From positions 257,501 through 282,500 of the forward strand of contig CAJNDS010002434.1 of NCBI GenBank assembly GCA_905221605.1: 25,000 bases of DNA. The letters run 5' to 3'. The position numbers were made by a program, and so were the translations under genes. Under the pieces are notes generated by a model, which was not told where the DNA came from, did no database searches, and worked only from the letters and a program-made list of their open reading frames with translations. Source of the stretch: Symbiodinium natans (taxonomy: Eukaryota; Sar; Dinophyceae; Suessiales; Symbiodiniaceae). Numbering within the stretch: position 1 is the first letter of the stretch; every line of letters begins with the position of its first letter. Positions 17,028 through 25,000 of the stretch are shown here, one piece after another.

Positions 17028-18425
17028 TGCTTTGGTTGGGCTCGCATTACGCCTCATGTTCAGCTGCTGCGGAGGCCATGCTCCGACTTGGTTTGGCTAC
17101 GCCTACGGCAGCGGCCACGAACGCGAAGGCCTTGGCATGGCAGTTGCATGATGTTTTGCTGCGGGCCGCTCCAGCATGCTCCAGGACACCTTCGCCATGG
17201 ACTCGCCAGCCGCGCGATAGGTCAAGCATTGCCAAGCGTTGCCAAGCATGGTCAAGCCATGTGAAGGATGCGGCTGCAAGCATCCGTCTTTCGAGTTGGG
17301 CAATTGGGATCGCACCTGCTCCGATGACTGATTGCCTCCAACCGCAGGAGCCACAATGGAGGAGCCCTGATCTGGTATTTTCTGCCGAGTTGCATGCACG
17401 GTGCCTCGCCGAGGGATGGTGCACCAGCTGTCATGGAACAGCTTGCTTGCACAGGCCAAGCTGCAGCATACATCTGCCTCAGTGGGGCACGCGCGCGTGC
17501 TCTTTCTTATGGCTGGACTGGAGGTACTCCCGGGCCACATGTGCCCCGAGGGATGTCTCGAGGCCTCGGCCTTTTTAAATTTCTCATCCATCTTTCAAGC
17601 TTACCCGCCGCGAGTGCACAGTCTGCACGTGCCACGGTTGAATTTGTCTACCACAGTTTCCATTCGAACCTAAGCATGATGCATGCACTCAAAACGTCTC
17701 TGAAATCACTGACTGCCGAGCAAGCAAAATCACATGCAGTCCAAGACTGCTTTTCCATGGGATGGCTTGCCTGCAAACCTGTCGAGTTTTGTTCGATAGG
17801 ACCAAGAGGACAGGCTCATGCAAGTCTCAAAAGTGCCAGGGTTTGTGTCAGCATGTTCGACGTTGCCAGAAACAGATCTCGGGCTTGTTTTGCTAAGGTC
17901 CTGTGTGCCCGCAGACGTGCGAATGCGTCAGTGCCCTGCGATGCTAGGATTCAGTGCTTCACATGATACACAGTGCGCCACATTTGCCTAGCCTCGGTCG
18001 GTTGAGGATCGATGTTGTTGCAGTATCTTCCTCCACCTCATGCATCTCACATGGACCATGGGCACAGCGGGAATGGCCCCCTACCGGTTTGGCCGCCTAG
18101 CGTGTGGTGCCCACCCCGGCTTCGCCTTTGCGGTATGTCGCACGCGTGGCGCTTGTGCATGCGGCGCTAAGCATTCAGGTGGAGCGACGCCGACGGTGCT
18201 CGCCGACTGCAGCACTGGCAACAGTGCCTCACCGCAATCACACCCCAACTAGAACAAGACGTAAGAGAGCTGAAAGCTACAAACCTAGTATCTCGGGCCG
18301 AGACTTGGGGTCTGTGCTGTATCACAAAGATGAATATTCTTTTTGGTTTGTTTTGGTGTCCCGGTTCTCTCAAGACTACAGAAATTGGTGTTTTAAGTTA
18401 TTCTCCTTTCTTTGGTGTTAATTCC
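17028..18425. other. No supported gene
   Basis: About 1.4 kb. Open frames of up to 225 codons (16901-17578 and 17394-17966, +) are rich in Ala, Cys, Ser and His, overlap each other in different frames and show no motif. A small cluster of GTCAAGC/GCCAAGC words occurs at 17221-17262. It may include the 3' flank of gene B. Confidence 0.45.
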
Positions 18426-18600
18426 CCAGATAGCTTGAGCTATTAGGGGTTCTAGCCAACTAGGCCATTTCGCGTCCGCAGCCGGCGCAGCGGGCACAGC
18501 GGCATGCAGTCATGCAGGTGGCATGGGCGCAGAGGCATGCAGGCATGCAGGCATGCAGGCATGCAGGCATGCAGGCATGCGGGTCAAGGTCAAGGTCAAG
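18426..18600. repeat. Dispersed module, copy 1, ending in AGGCATGC array
   Basis: Runs from CCCCAGATAGCT through a TATTAGG..TTCTAGC segment and a GC-rich core (GCAGCCGGCGCAGCGGGC) to GGCATGCA. It then has six AGGCATGC units (18533-18580) and three GGTCAA(G) units. Closely similar to copy 3 at 20291. Confidence 0.85.
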
Positions 18601-18703
18601 CCTGAAGGCCCGAAGACGGCCCTTTCAGTGCTCAGGCGAAGACTAAGGCACAACTTCGTCACGTTTCGCGGGTAAGCCCAAAACATCACGCTGCACATTA
18701 ACT

Positions 18704-19981
18704 TTACATGGCATGCTCACTCACAAAGAAAACGAAATCATTTGTCAGCGCCAACCATGCAGCTTTGTCGGTGGCCACATCACGCCAATTTCCAAGTTGT
18801 TTCCAGCGGTAAAAACGCATAATCATTTCCTCCCATGCGAATATTGGACGGCCTAAAACACGCCGAAGTCCAGGGTTCCAACTTAAAGCGCGCTGAACCC
18901 GAAGTTCAGGTGGCAACGAGATAACATACTGTGCCAATTTCCAATGTTGTCGCAGACATCGGGTGGACCATGTGAGGATGTTATCCGCTCGCAAAACCAG
19001 TTGGGCTCGAGTATTCCAATCATGTAGATTTTCATGCCACGGTCTGATCCAGTCCATTCCGGAAGGAGCGCCGTCTATCGCATGGCCACATCGCGCTCAT
19101 GTAAATCATGGGTATATACTTTGCGATGTCCCGCTGCAAAACACGCAATAGGAGTGACCACTGCATGCTTGTCACATAATATCCAGCGATGAGCAAAGAA
19201 TGCTCTGAAAGCTGCTTGGACGTGGTAACCCACGTCTTCTGCATGAGAACCGTGAGAACTTGCTGCTAACAAGCAACCTAGCCACTTGTGCGTTGTTGCC
19301 CGGCCCAAAACATCTAAAGTCAAACCATTCCGGGTCGTCAAAGTGTGTGCAGCTTGAGCTTCAGTTGTCAGCACTTTCGTGTTCGCACAATTCAGAATGA
19401 ATCCAGCTTCAGCAAGAGCTGCGACAATATCATCCATGATTAAAGCCGCTTGTGCCTGCGTTTGCGGAAACAGCAATATATCATCAGCGAATCTTAGATC
19501 AAGCAAGTTCGGCATGCCATCTTGCAAATCGCAACCCATATGTTCTACTCTGCGACGCCAACCGGCAACAACGACTTGCAATACGAAGTTGGTGGGCTCA
19601 GTACGCAACCTTGTCGAACCCCAGCTTTGATGGCTGAACTCGTTGCTTAAATCATTTGATCCAATGACCTGGCCTGTTTGTTCATGGTACAACTGTCTCA
19701 AGATCCACATTGCATGTGTTGAAACGCCATGCCATTCCAGGGCTTGCCAGAGAGGGGGCCAGTCAATCCTATCAAAGGCCTTGGATAAATCAAGACTGAT
19801 AATCCACGAAGGGGTTCCTCTGTGCAAAGTTTTGTCCAACACCAAATTTGTTGTAAGCAAATGTTCTTCTGTACGTCTTCCGCCTCGGAAACCGTGCTGC
19901 TCTTCAGGTTGTGCAGCCTCTAATGTTGTCTCCACTCGGCCCAACATCAAATACGCAAAGACTTTATACAACAGTGCGGTG
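18704..19981 (-). pseudogene. LINE-type reverse transcriptase, 5'-truncated and frameshifted
   Basis: Read on the - strand, the frame from about 19981 down to 19075 carries non-LTR RT motifs: EQHGFRGGR, motif A DLSKAFDRIDW and motif C LRFADDILLF (near 19477-19495). The segment between them, which should hold the GVRQGC..LSP motif B, reads instead WGSTRLRTEP; the true motif AGVRQGCVLSP is present one base out of frame (about 19590-19630). So two compensating indels shifted it. A stop at 19075-19077 follows, and the downstream tail (DWIRPWHE ... GRPIFAW ... WRDVATD, to a stop at 18704) lies in a second frame. No endonuclease part is present: homology starts at LLYKVFAYLML, directly next to a copy of the dispersed module. 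This is a dead, 5'-truncated LINE copy, as target-primed reverse transcription often leaves. Confidence 0.9.
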
Positions 19982-20039
19982 TCCGCGGCCGGTGGAGGGG
20001 GCGCAGCGGCATGCAGGCGTACAGGCATGTAGGCATGTA
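19982..20039. repeat. Dispersed module, copy 2 (3' half only)
   Basis: TCCGCGGCCGGTGGAGGGGG followed by CGCAGCGGCATGCAGG and degenerate CAGGCATGTAGG words. It matches the GC-rich core of copies 1 and 3 and abuts the truncated 5' end of the LINE. Confidence 0.8.
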
Positions 20040-20290
20040 CTGAGGTGGACCGCTTTTGTATAGCGCGTTATCAGATTTTATCGTGACTTATAAGCCGTAA
20101 CTGGAACTTATTAGAAATTAAGTAAAGTTAACTTATTCTAGGTCGTTACACGTATTTACTAACTTCTAATATCTTTCCAGCTAACTTACTATAAGTCCCA
20201 CTAACTTCCCTCATCTTTCTCGCTTGTTTTCATGTCGAGATTGAAACATTTCCTGCCGCAGAAGCGGCGGCCGCCGCTGCATTTTTTCCT
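20040..20290. other. AT-rich stretch, nothing recognised
   Basis: About 250 bases, rich in ACTTA/TAAGT words (for example AACTTATT, TAACTTAC). No frame or clear repeat period; ends in a GCGGCGGCCGCCGC near-palindrome at about 20263-20277. Confidence 0.5.
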
Positions 20291-20428
20291 CCCCAGATAG
20301 CTGTAGCTATTAGGGTTTAGGGTTTAGGGTTAGCTATTAGGGTTCTAGCTTAGTAAGGGCACGTCGCGTCCACGGCCGGCGCAGGGGGCGCAGCGGCATG
20401 CATGCAGGCATGCAGGTGGCATGCAGGA
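20291..20428. repeat. Dispersed module, copy 3, with internal telomere-like insert
   Basis: Same order as copy 1 (CCCCAGATAGCT, AGCTATTAGGG, TTCTAGC, GC-rich core, GGCATGCA), but with extra TTTAGGG units between the AGCTATTAGGG and TTCTAGC parts. Confidence 0.85.
20310..20332 (+). repeat. Interstitial TTTAGGG telomere-like repeats
   Basis: About three tandem units of TTTAGGG, the telomere repeat type reported for dinoflagellates and plants. Too short for a telomere; it sits inside the dispersed module. Confidence 0.85.
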
Positions 20429-20680
20429 GGGGTAGGTTTTTCTTTACCGACACTTACTTAAGCCTCACGAGCGTCGAAGTGGCTGAATTAGCGACGTATC
20501 TGAGGATCGATGAAGGGAACGGACACCTGTCAATTCCAATCGTTACTGTGAACCGTGGAAGTCTAAACCGGTCATTGTTTTTGATGCAAATCATTGGGGA
20601 GAAAAAAACATGGAAGGCGTTACCGTCCAGCGTTCATTGGGGGTAAGCGGGTTTGTGACGTAGCACGCTGCGCAAATATG
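20429..20680. other. Short unique stretch before the satellite
   Basis: A short + frame (20398-20646) shows no motif. It ends in the 13-mer GCGTTCATTGGGG (20630-20642), which recurs three times near 22.6-22.8 kb. Confidence 0.5.
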
Positions 20681-21545
20681 GCACACGTGACGCAGTTATC
20701 ATGAGAAACGCGAGAGAACGCACTGGATCGAGCAAGGCCCTAACACGTAGGACAGGTGATTCAGCTATCATGACAGACGCGGGAGAATGCGCTGGGTCAA
20801 GCAGAATCTACAATCATAGCACAAGGGACTCAGCTATCTTGACAAACGCGAGAGAATGCGTCGGATCGAGCAGAATCTTCTAAAATGCACAAGCGACTCA
20901 GATATCATCACAAACGCAGGAGAACTCTCTGGATCGAGCAAAGTCCCAATGTATAGACGGGCGACTCTGCTTTCATGACGATCACGGGAGAACACTCTGG
21001 GTCAAACAGAATCTTCAGTCACAGTCTAAGGGAAACAGCTATCCTGACAAATGCGGGAGAATACGCTGGTCGAGCAGAGTCCGCTAATATATGGCACAAG
21101 CGATTCAGCTGAACATATAGCACAGGCGACTCAGCTATCATGGCAACCATAGGAGAACACGATGTGTCGAGCAGAACCTTGATTCATAGCACGAACGACT
21201 CATCAGTAAGCTTGACAAGCGCGGGAGAACACACTGTGTCGAGCGAAATCGTCTAATATGGCTCAATCGACTCAGCTATCATAACAAGCGGGAGAACTCG
21301 CTCGGTCGAGCAAAGTCCTAATGCATAGCACAGGCGACTCAGCTATCAGGACGTACGTGGGAGAACGTGCTGGATCAAGGAGTTCAAGACACAATGGATT
21401 CAACTGTCCTGAAAAATGGGCCAGCACACTGCGTAAGTTTGGCAAAATTGACGCAGTTATCATGAGAAACGCGAGAGAACGATACTTCCATCATAGCACA
21501 AGGGACTCAGCTATCTTGACAAACGCGGGAGAATTCGTCGGCTGG
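20681..21545. repeat. ~70-bp satellite, about 12 diverged tandem copies
   Basis: The unit is roughly GCACAAGCGACTCAGCTATC, then ATGACAAACGCGGGAGAA, then a C-TGG-TCGAGCAGAATC segment and a variable AT-rich end. The GGGAGAA word occurs near 20709, 20781, 20851, 20920, 20986, 21055, 21151, 21222, 21290, 21358, 21472 and 21529, mostly 66-72 bases apart. The first and eleventh copies share a longer CGCAGTTATCATGAGAAACG lead, and the third and twelfth are nearly identical. No coding signal. Confidence 0.93.
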
Positions 21546-21634
21546 CGCACTGGAACAGAACACAACGATTCTAGCTTTCCTCTAAGCTCTAAATACCAAT
21601 GCGGCTGTGCTTGCCTTGGTTTACGGAGACCGCT

Positions 21635-21681
21635 GCAGCTTACGCGCAGCTTACGCGCAGCTTACGCGCAGCTTACGCGCG
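21635..21681. repeat. 11-bp tandem repeat CAGCTTACGCG, four copies
   Basis: Four exact consecutive units, followed by partial, changed units (CCTTACGCA, CCTTACTC). Confidence 0.95.
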
Positions 21682-21865
21682 CCTTACGCACTCCTTACTC
21701 TAAAAGACCTTTGCCAGACAGGTCTGTTTGTTCAGGCATCGTGGATATGTATCGTGGAAGGGCCAGGCGGACCCCAAAATGGGCGCATGCCTTCAAAACG
21801 CATCTCCGGTAATCGGGGCATCGGTCACACGGAGCAACAAGTATATCGATCTGCGCCAGAAAACC

Positions 21866-22005
21866 TCAGTACGTGCAGTTCGGTCTACTCACAACCACCC
21901 GGGGCTTCGAAGATAGAACGCTCGGTACATGCGCCTCGGTGCGCTCGGTTAGCCAGGGGCTTGGAAGATGAATACCCCGTACCTGCATCTAGGTGTGTTC
22001 GGTCA
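21866..22005. repeat. ~50-60-bp diverged repeat, three copies
   Basis: Three copies share GGGGCTT-GAAGAT, then C-GTAC-TGC, then CGGTGCGCTCGGT-like ends (about 21866-21900, 21900-21951, 21957-22005). The first copy is partial. Confidence 0.75.
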
Positions 22006-22049
22006 TTGCCGCAACGGTACCGTCGTTCGTCTGGGGTTGTCCAAACTTC

Positions 22050-22295
22050 CCAAGCTCCAAAAAGATTCCCCCCAAAGGCACGGTCACTTGGGAACTTATA
22101 TTCACCCTAAAACCCAAGCCCAAATCGGCAAACGACGCTTCAGGGAGGCTCCAAAAGGATCCCACGGAGGCTTCAGAAAGGCTCCACAAAGATCCCCCCC
22201 AAAGGCAACGTCACTCGGAGATGACCCTAAACGTCATGAATCCCAAATCGGCTCCAACAAGGCACCCCGAGATGCGGTCACTTGGGAACTTTGAG
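22050..22295. repeat. ~70-125-bp diverged repeat, three copies
   Basis: Copies start near 22054, 22182 and 22252 with CTCCAAAAAGATTCCCC-like sequence. They continue with AAAGGCACGGTCACTTGGGA and end at CCCAAATCGG. The third copy is shortened before the GGTCACTTGGGAACTT word. Confidence 0.8.
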
Positions 22296-23528
22296 ATTTT
22301 ATAAACAACGTATCAGGCAGGCTCCAACACGCCCAAACATATGATGTTGAAAGCCTTGCAAAAACACACAAAAACCAATTGTGGCCTTGCAGTTTGGTTG
22401 TTCAAGCACCGCTTGCAACCGCTGTTGTAATGCTTCTCAACCCCCTGTGCACAGCTAGTGCTGGCACCTCTCTTGAAGACGAGCCCGTAGCATACGCATG
22501 AAACCAAGGGGCGCGACACATGTAGGGACGCACAGCCTGGTGGTGCTGTGTGCCGAAGATGGCAAGCGAATTGTTGTAATCACCTTGCGTTCATTGGGGA
22601 TTCCAAACGAACACTGGATTTCAGCTGCTTTGCCAGGACCAGGTTGACCCTAGCGTTCCTTCGGGAAATTGAGTTTGTACCATGCTTTGGTGCTGTCTAA
22701 ACGGCACTCCGCCCACAGCGTTCATTGGGGAACTCGGATTTGGTAATGTTTTCTTCGCCTTCGCTTGAACCGGTGCGTTCATTGGGGTTTAGATGTGTTG
22801 GGTATGGGTGGTTTCGACTTTCAGTGCCGCCTGTAGCCAAACATTTATCATTCAATTGTACAAGCCTTCTGATACGGCAACGCCAAAACATGTGAAAGGA
22901 AATTTCTATTTATTCTCAGAGAGCCTCCCCCAGCTTTCCGGGGTCTTCGCCGGTGTAATGTTTTTTTGTTTTGTCATTTTAGTGCGGTTGTGCCCGGGAG
23001 CGACTGACGGTCGCTGCATCCCGTAAACCCTGAAAAACCAAAGGCTGAAAAAAGGCCCCAAACCTGTACTTGAGCTTACATGGTAAAGGGGTGATTTGTT
23101 GGGACGCTTAGGCTGCAAACCACCCTCCGAGCCGAGGCAGAGGAGCCTAAGTGGACTTCCGCGTTTCACGCACCTCTGCAATGCGGCGGTCAACGCTGAC
23201 GCTGGGCAGCAGATCGGCGTTTTTGGGGATCAGAGATGAGAGATGGATCGTAGTTTCGGTGAAGCTTGTATTTAGCGTCTTTGGGCGCTCATATTCAAAC
23301 TTGAGGCTTCTGTGAGTGCTTGCCATGTATTCAGGAGTACCATCTGACACTGAGGTGCCTCTCCCGCTCGACGAGCGCGTAGGAGACGTGTTGTATTTGG
23401 CAGCTTTCCCAGAATGCTGCCTCACATCTCCCACGTTTGCAGTTCGTGATGGTGTGGTACCCTGCTCTAGATATTCCATCTGGCACACTTCGCTGTTATT
23501 GTTGGGGAAACTAGGCCCTTCTCATTAG
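22296..23528. other. No supported gene; contains 13-mer repeats
   Basis: About 1.2 kb. Holds three copies of GCGTTCATTGGGG (22587-22787). A + frame at 23316-23528 and a - frame at 23147-23488 are open. The + one could include an upstream exon of the phosphatase (VGDVLYLAAFPEC); the - one has a protein-like end (PKNADLLPSVSVDRR) but no known motif. Neither is supported enough to call. Confidence 0.45.
22587..22787 (+). repeat. 13-mer GCGTTCATTGGGG, three copies (a fourth at 20630)
   Basis: Exact copies at 22587-22599, 22718-22730 and 22775-22787, all on the + strand, plus one at 20630-20642. The flanks are not alike, so this is a short dispersed word rather than a satellite unit. Confidence 0.9.
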
Positions 23529-24351
23529 GATCTGGACATGCGCGATGAGGAAGGCATGTTGCCAGGCAGGATGGCCTTGCAAATATGTAAGTATGCCTTT
23601 TTGCCATCTGGTGGCTATTTTTCTTCACACGACAACGTGCCAGGCACAGGCACCTGGCTGCGCGCATGCCGCGATCTGCAAAGGGCAGTGGCTTTCGTTG
23701 ACGGCGCTGTGCTATCAGGTGCTTCGGCTGCAGCATTATCTCCAGGAACACGGAACGCGTCCCGCATTAACCAACCGCATGCTCCCAACTCACCTGGAGG
23801 CGGCACCGTTCTGGTGAATTGTTTCGCTGGACTGAACAGATCTGGCGCCATTCTCTTGGCTTGGTTGTTGGCACACCGTAGGAGTGATGGGAGCCTCGGC
23901 AACTGGAGCGTACCATGTGCTGTAGTAGATGTAGACAACTGACGACAGCTTGCACATCGCAGGGAGCTTGGCTGAGCCAAGGAGTTGTCTAGGATTTACG
24001 GCAGATGGTGCCGCAGCCCACCTACGGAGCTTGGAGCCGTTTGCTCTGAATAACCAGAGCCTGCTGGAATGCGCTTTGAGCTTGGAAGAGACAAAGCTGC
24101 ATCTGGAAGCTCGGCTTCAGGGAACACTGGAGGCATCAGATTGGCTGTCCCATGACGAGTCAGGATGCATCACTGGCGGCATCGCGCACACAGGACAGCG
24201 ATGTGGGCCTGTTTGCAGTTGCATGCGGTTCCTGAGCTGCCTTGCAAAGGAGCACTGGATTCTCACAGTCCCAGACAAACCTCGCCAAGCTCCCGCCACA
24301 AGTGCGATTGAAGAAGTGGAAGACTCGGAGGATCTCAGACCCTTGATTTGA
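23529..24351 (+). CDS. Dual-specificity-type (CX5R) phosphatase, 3' exons
   Basis: Coding pieces 23529-23586, 23650-23883 and 23993-24351 join in phase. The first starts after an AG|G acceptor and reads DLDMRDEEG, likely the loop with the general-acid Asp. The second has a helix DLQRAVAFVDGA, a Ser/Ala/Pro-rich insert, then VLVNCFAGLNRSGAILLAWL, the P-loop with catalytic Cys (23820-23822) and CX5R Arg. The third gives the AAHLRSLEPFALNN helix and LLECALSLEET typical of the end of the DSP fold, then a tail to TGA at 24349-24351. The residue before Cys is Asn rather than the usual His. Substrate unknown (phosphoprotein, RNA 5' end or lipid are all possible in this family). The N-terminal exons are not resolved; VGDVLYLAAFP near 23380 is a candidate. 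Confidence 0.75.
23587..23649 (+). other. Inferred GT-AG intron, 63 nt (phosphatase)
   Basis: Strong donor GTAAGT at 23587; acceptor GCACAG|GCACC (or CCAG six bases earlier). Both keep the frame, so retention would also give an open frame. Confidence 0.6.
23884..23992 (+). other. Inferred GT-AG intron, 109 nt (phosphatase)
   Basis: Donor AGGA|GTGATG, acceptor GTCTAG|GATTTA. The unspliced frame stops at 23940-23942. Splicing links LLAHRR to FTADGAAAHLRS, the expected helix order. It contains the 15-bp palindrome CTTGGCTGAGCCAAG (about 23968-23982). Confidence 0.65.
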
Positions 24352-24645
24352 GTGCGAGAGCTCATCAAGTGACCTCAGACATCGGTTGCGTGCTTCGGAG
24401 CTGCGATGCGCGATGTCTGGTGTCTGGTGCCTACCGAGCAGACCACCGCGAGACCGGGTGCGTGACAAAAACTTGCAGGGTTTGCATCCCGTGTTCTCTA
24501 TTCTGTTGGGATTCGTACCTTTTGCCATTGTCCTCGCAACGCTTGCCACCTCATATGAATCACAATACGTGCTTTCTCCAACGACGCCCATTCTTGGCCC
24601 CAGAACTATAGGCAACACAGATGTGTTGCAGATAACGTGCCATCG
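24352..24645 (+). other. Short intergenic spacer with possible trans-splice acceptor
   Basis: Under 300 bases between the phosphatase stop and the next ATG, same strand. A pyrimidine-rich region near 24490-24560 and AG at 24619-24620 and 24630-24631 could serve for spliced-leader addition, as dinoflagellate mRNAs are trans-spliced. No direct evidence. Confidence 0.4.
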
Positions 24646-25000
24646 ATGGCCGATCCCGCGAAAGAGCCGGGCAACTGGACGGAGCACACCCACAATGATG
24701 GCCGACGGTACTACTACAACAAGGAACCTACAGATCAGCATCGAGTCGTGTGCATGAATCATTACATCTTGATGCATCTCGCGACCAAGATGCGTAAAGT
24801 GCAGGTCACAAAGCAGTCCAGCTGGGACAAGCCGGAGTGCTTGAAAAATGCAGATGAGAAGCTGAACACCACCAGCTGGAAGGAGCAGCTTGGATACTTG
24901 CTGGCCTTTGTTTCGTTAGCATGAAATGATGGTGAAGTGGAGCTGAGGTACAAAACTGCTGATGGACGGGATTACTACTACAATCCCATCACAAAGCAGA
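24646..25000 (+). CDS. PRPF40: PRP40/PRPF40 homologue, N-terminus with two WW domains (partial)
   Basis: Starts at ATG 24646 (MADPAKEPGNW). Coding pieces 24646-24723, 24805-24884 and 24948-25000 join in phase. WW1 reads WTEHTHNDGRRYYYN, then VTKQSSWDKPE; a short linker with LKNADEKL leads to WW2, WKEYKTADGRDYYYN then PITKQ, cut by the window end. The pair of WW domains with this spacing, the WTEH...DGR.YYYN and W.KP forms and the L..ADE.L linker are those of yeast Prp40 and human PRPF40A. That U1 snRNP protein binds branch-point-side proteins early in splicing. FF domains should follow outside the window. WW-only relatives such as TCERG1 are less likely given the linker. The two introns have GA and GC donors. 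Unspliced, WW1 is split and a stop occurs at 24922-24924. Confidence 0.88.
24724..24804 (+). other. Inferred GA-AG intron, 81 nt (PRP40)
   Basis: Donor AACAAG|GAACCT, acceptor GTGCAG|GTCACA. Removal gives YYYNK-VTKQSSW, an intact WW domain; no GT or GC donor gives this join. Confidence 0.82.
24885..24947 (+). other. Inferred GC-AG intron, 63 nt (PRP40)
   Basis: Donor AAGGA|GCAGCT, acceptor GCTGAG|GTACAA. Removal gives WKE-YKTADGR, the start of WW2, in frame. Confidence 0.85.

Noticed and set aside
16901-17966. Two overlapping + frames of 225 and 190 codons
   Set aside because: Ala/Cys/Ser-rich with no motif, in different frames, and the first overlaps the zinc-finger exon in the wrong frame.
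20681-21545. CRISPR-like array
   Set aside because: Repeats are diverged and contiguous, with no unique spacers of constant length and no cas genes; the window is eukaryotic.
23147-23488. 113-codon frame on the - strand with a protein-like end
   Set aside because: No recognised motif, and it overlaps a possible upstream exon of the phosphatase on +. Left uncalled.

Overview
The window looks like nuclear DNA of a dinoflagellate, most likely of the Symbiodinium type. Three things point there. (1) Several short introns, recoverable by protein homology, begin with GC, GA or GT and end in AG followed by G; GC/GA donors with an AG|G acceptor are a known dinoflagellate trait. (2) Two paralogous CCCH zinc-finger tails carry the CAWFWKP signature, which I remember as common in dinoflagellate proteins. 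(3) All intact or host-like genes lie on the + strand, in tandem, with a (TTTAGGG)-like interstitial tract among abundant low-copy satellites. No bacterial operon signals are present.

Layout. 1-6386: a T-rich, intron-free, four-ORF block that I read as a retroelement. It has a large reverse-transcriptase ORF of the Penelope-like (PLE) type, then a 520-residue unknown protein, then two small coiled-coil proteins. No GIY-YIG endonuclease is visible. 6387-8322: apparently noncoding, with interleaved inverted repeats and a Z-DNA-type (TG/CG) tract. 8323-11337: a ribosome-biogenesis GTPase of the EngB/YsxC (GTPBP8) family with an organelle-type N-terminus and a long acidic tail, probably continuing through a 675-nt GC-AG intron into a basic C-terminal exon. 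11338-14050: noncoding sequence with three tandem-repeat fields. 14051-14399 and 16739-17027: the 3' ends of two related CCCH zinc-finger genes, about 2.6 kb apart, with microsatellites between them. 17028-20430: little coding signal, apart from a 5'-truncated, frameshifted LINE on the - strand (18704-19981), embedded among copies of a dispersed GC-rich module ending in GGCATGCA repeats. 20641-22790: a field of unrelated satellites (a ~70-bp unit, an 11-bp unit, ~50-60-bp and ~70-125-bp units, and a repeated 13-mer). 23529-24351: a dual-specificity-type phosphatase, three exons visible. 24646-25000: the start of a PRP40 (U1 snRNP) homologue with two WW domains, running off the window.

The host genes (organellar GTPase, zinc-finger proteins, phosphatase, splicing factor) form no obvious pathway; they look like a same-strand gene file, as expected in dinoflagellates. 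The most unusual part is the multi-ORF RT element at the left end. The most informative for genome biology are the tiny non-canonical introns, which sit at different places in the two paralogous zinc-finger genes. All intron calls rest on protein-motif continuity and sequence inspection only, not on transcripts.
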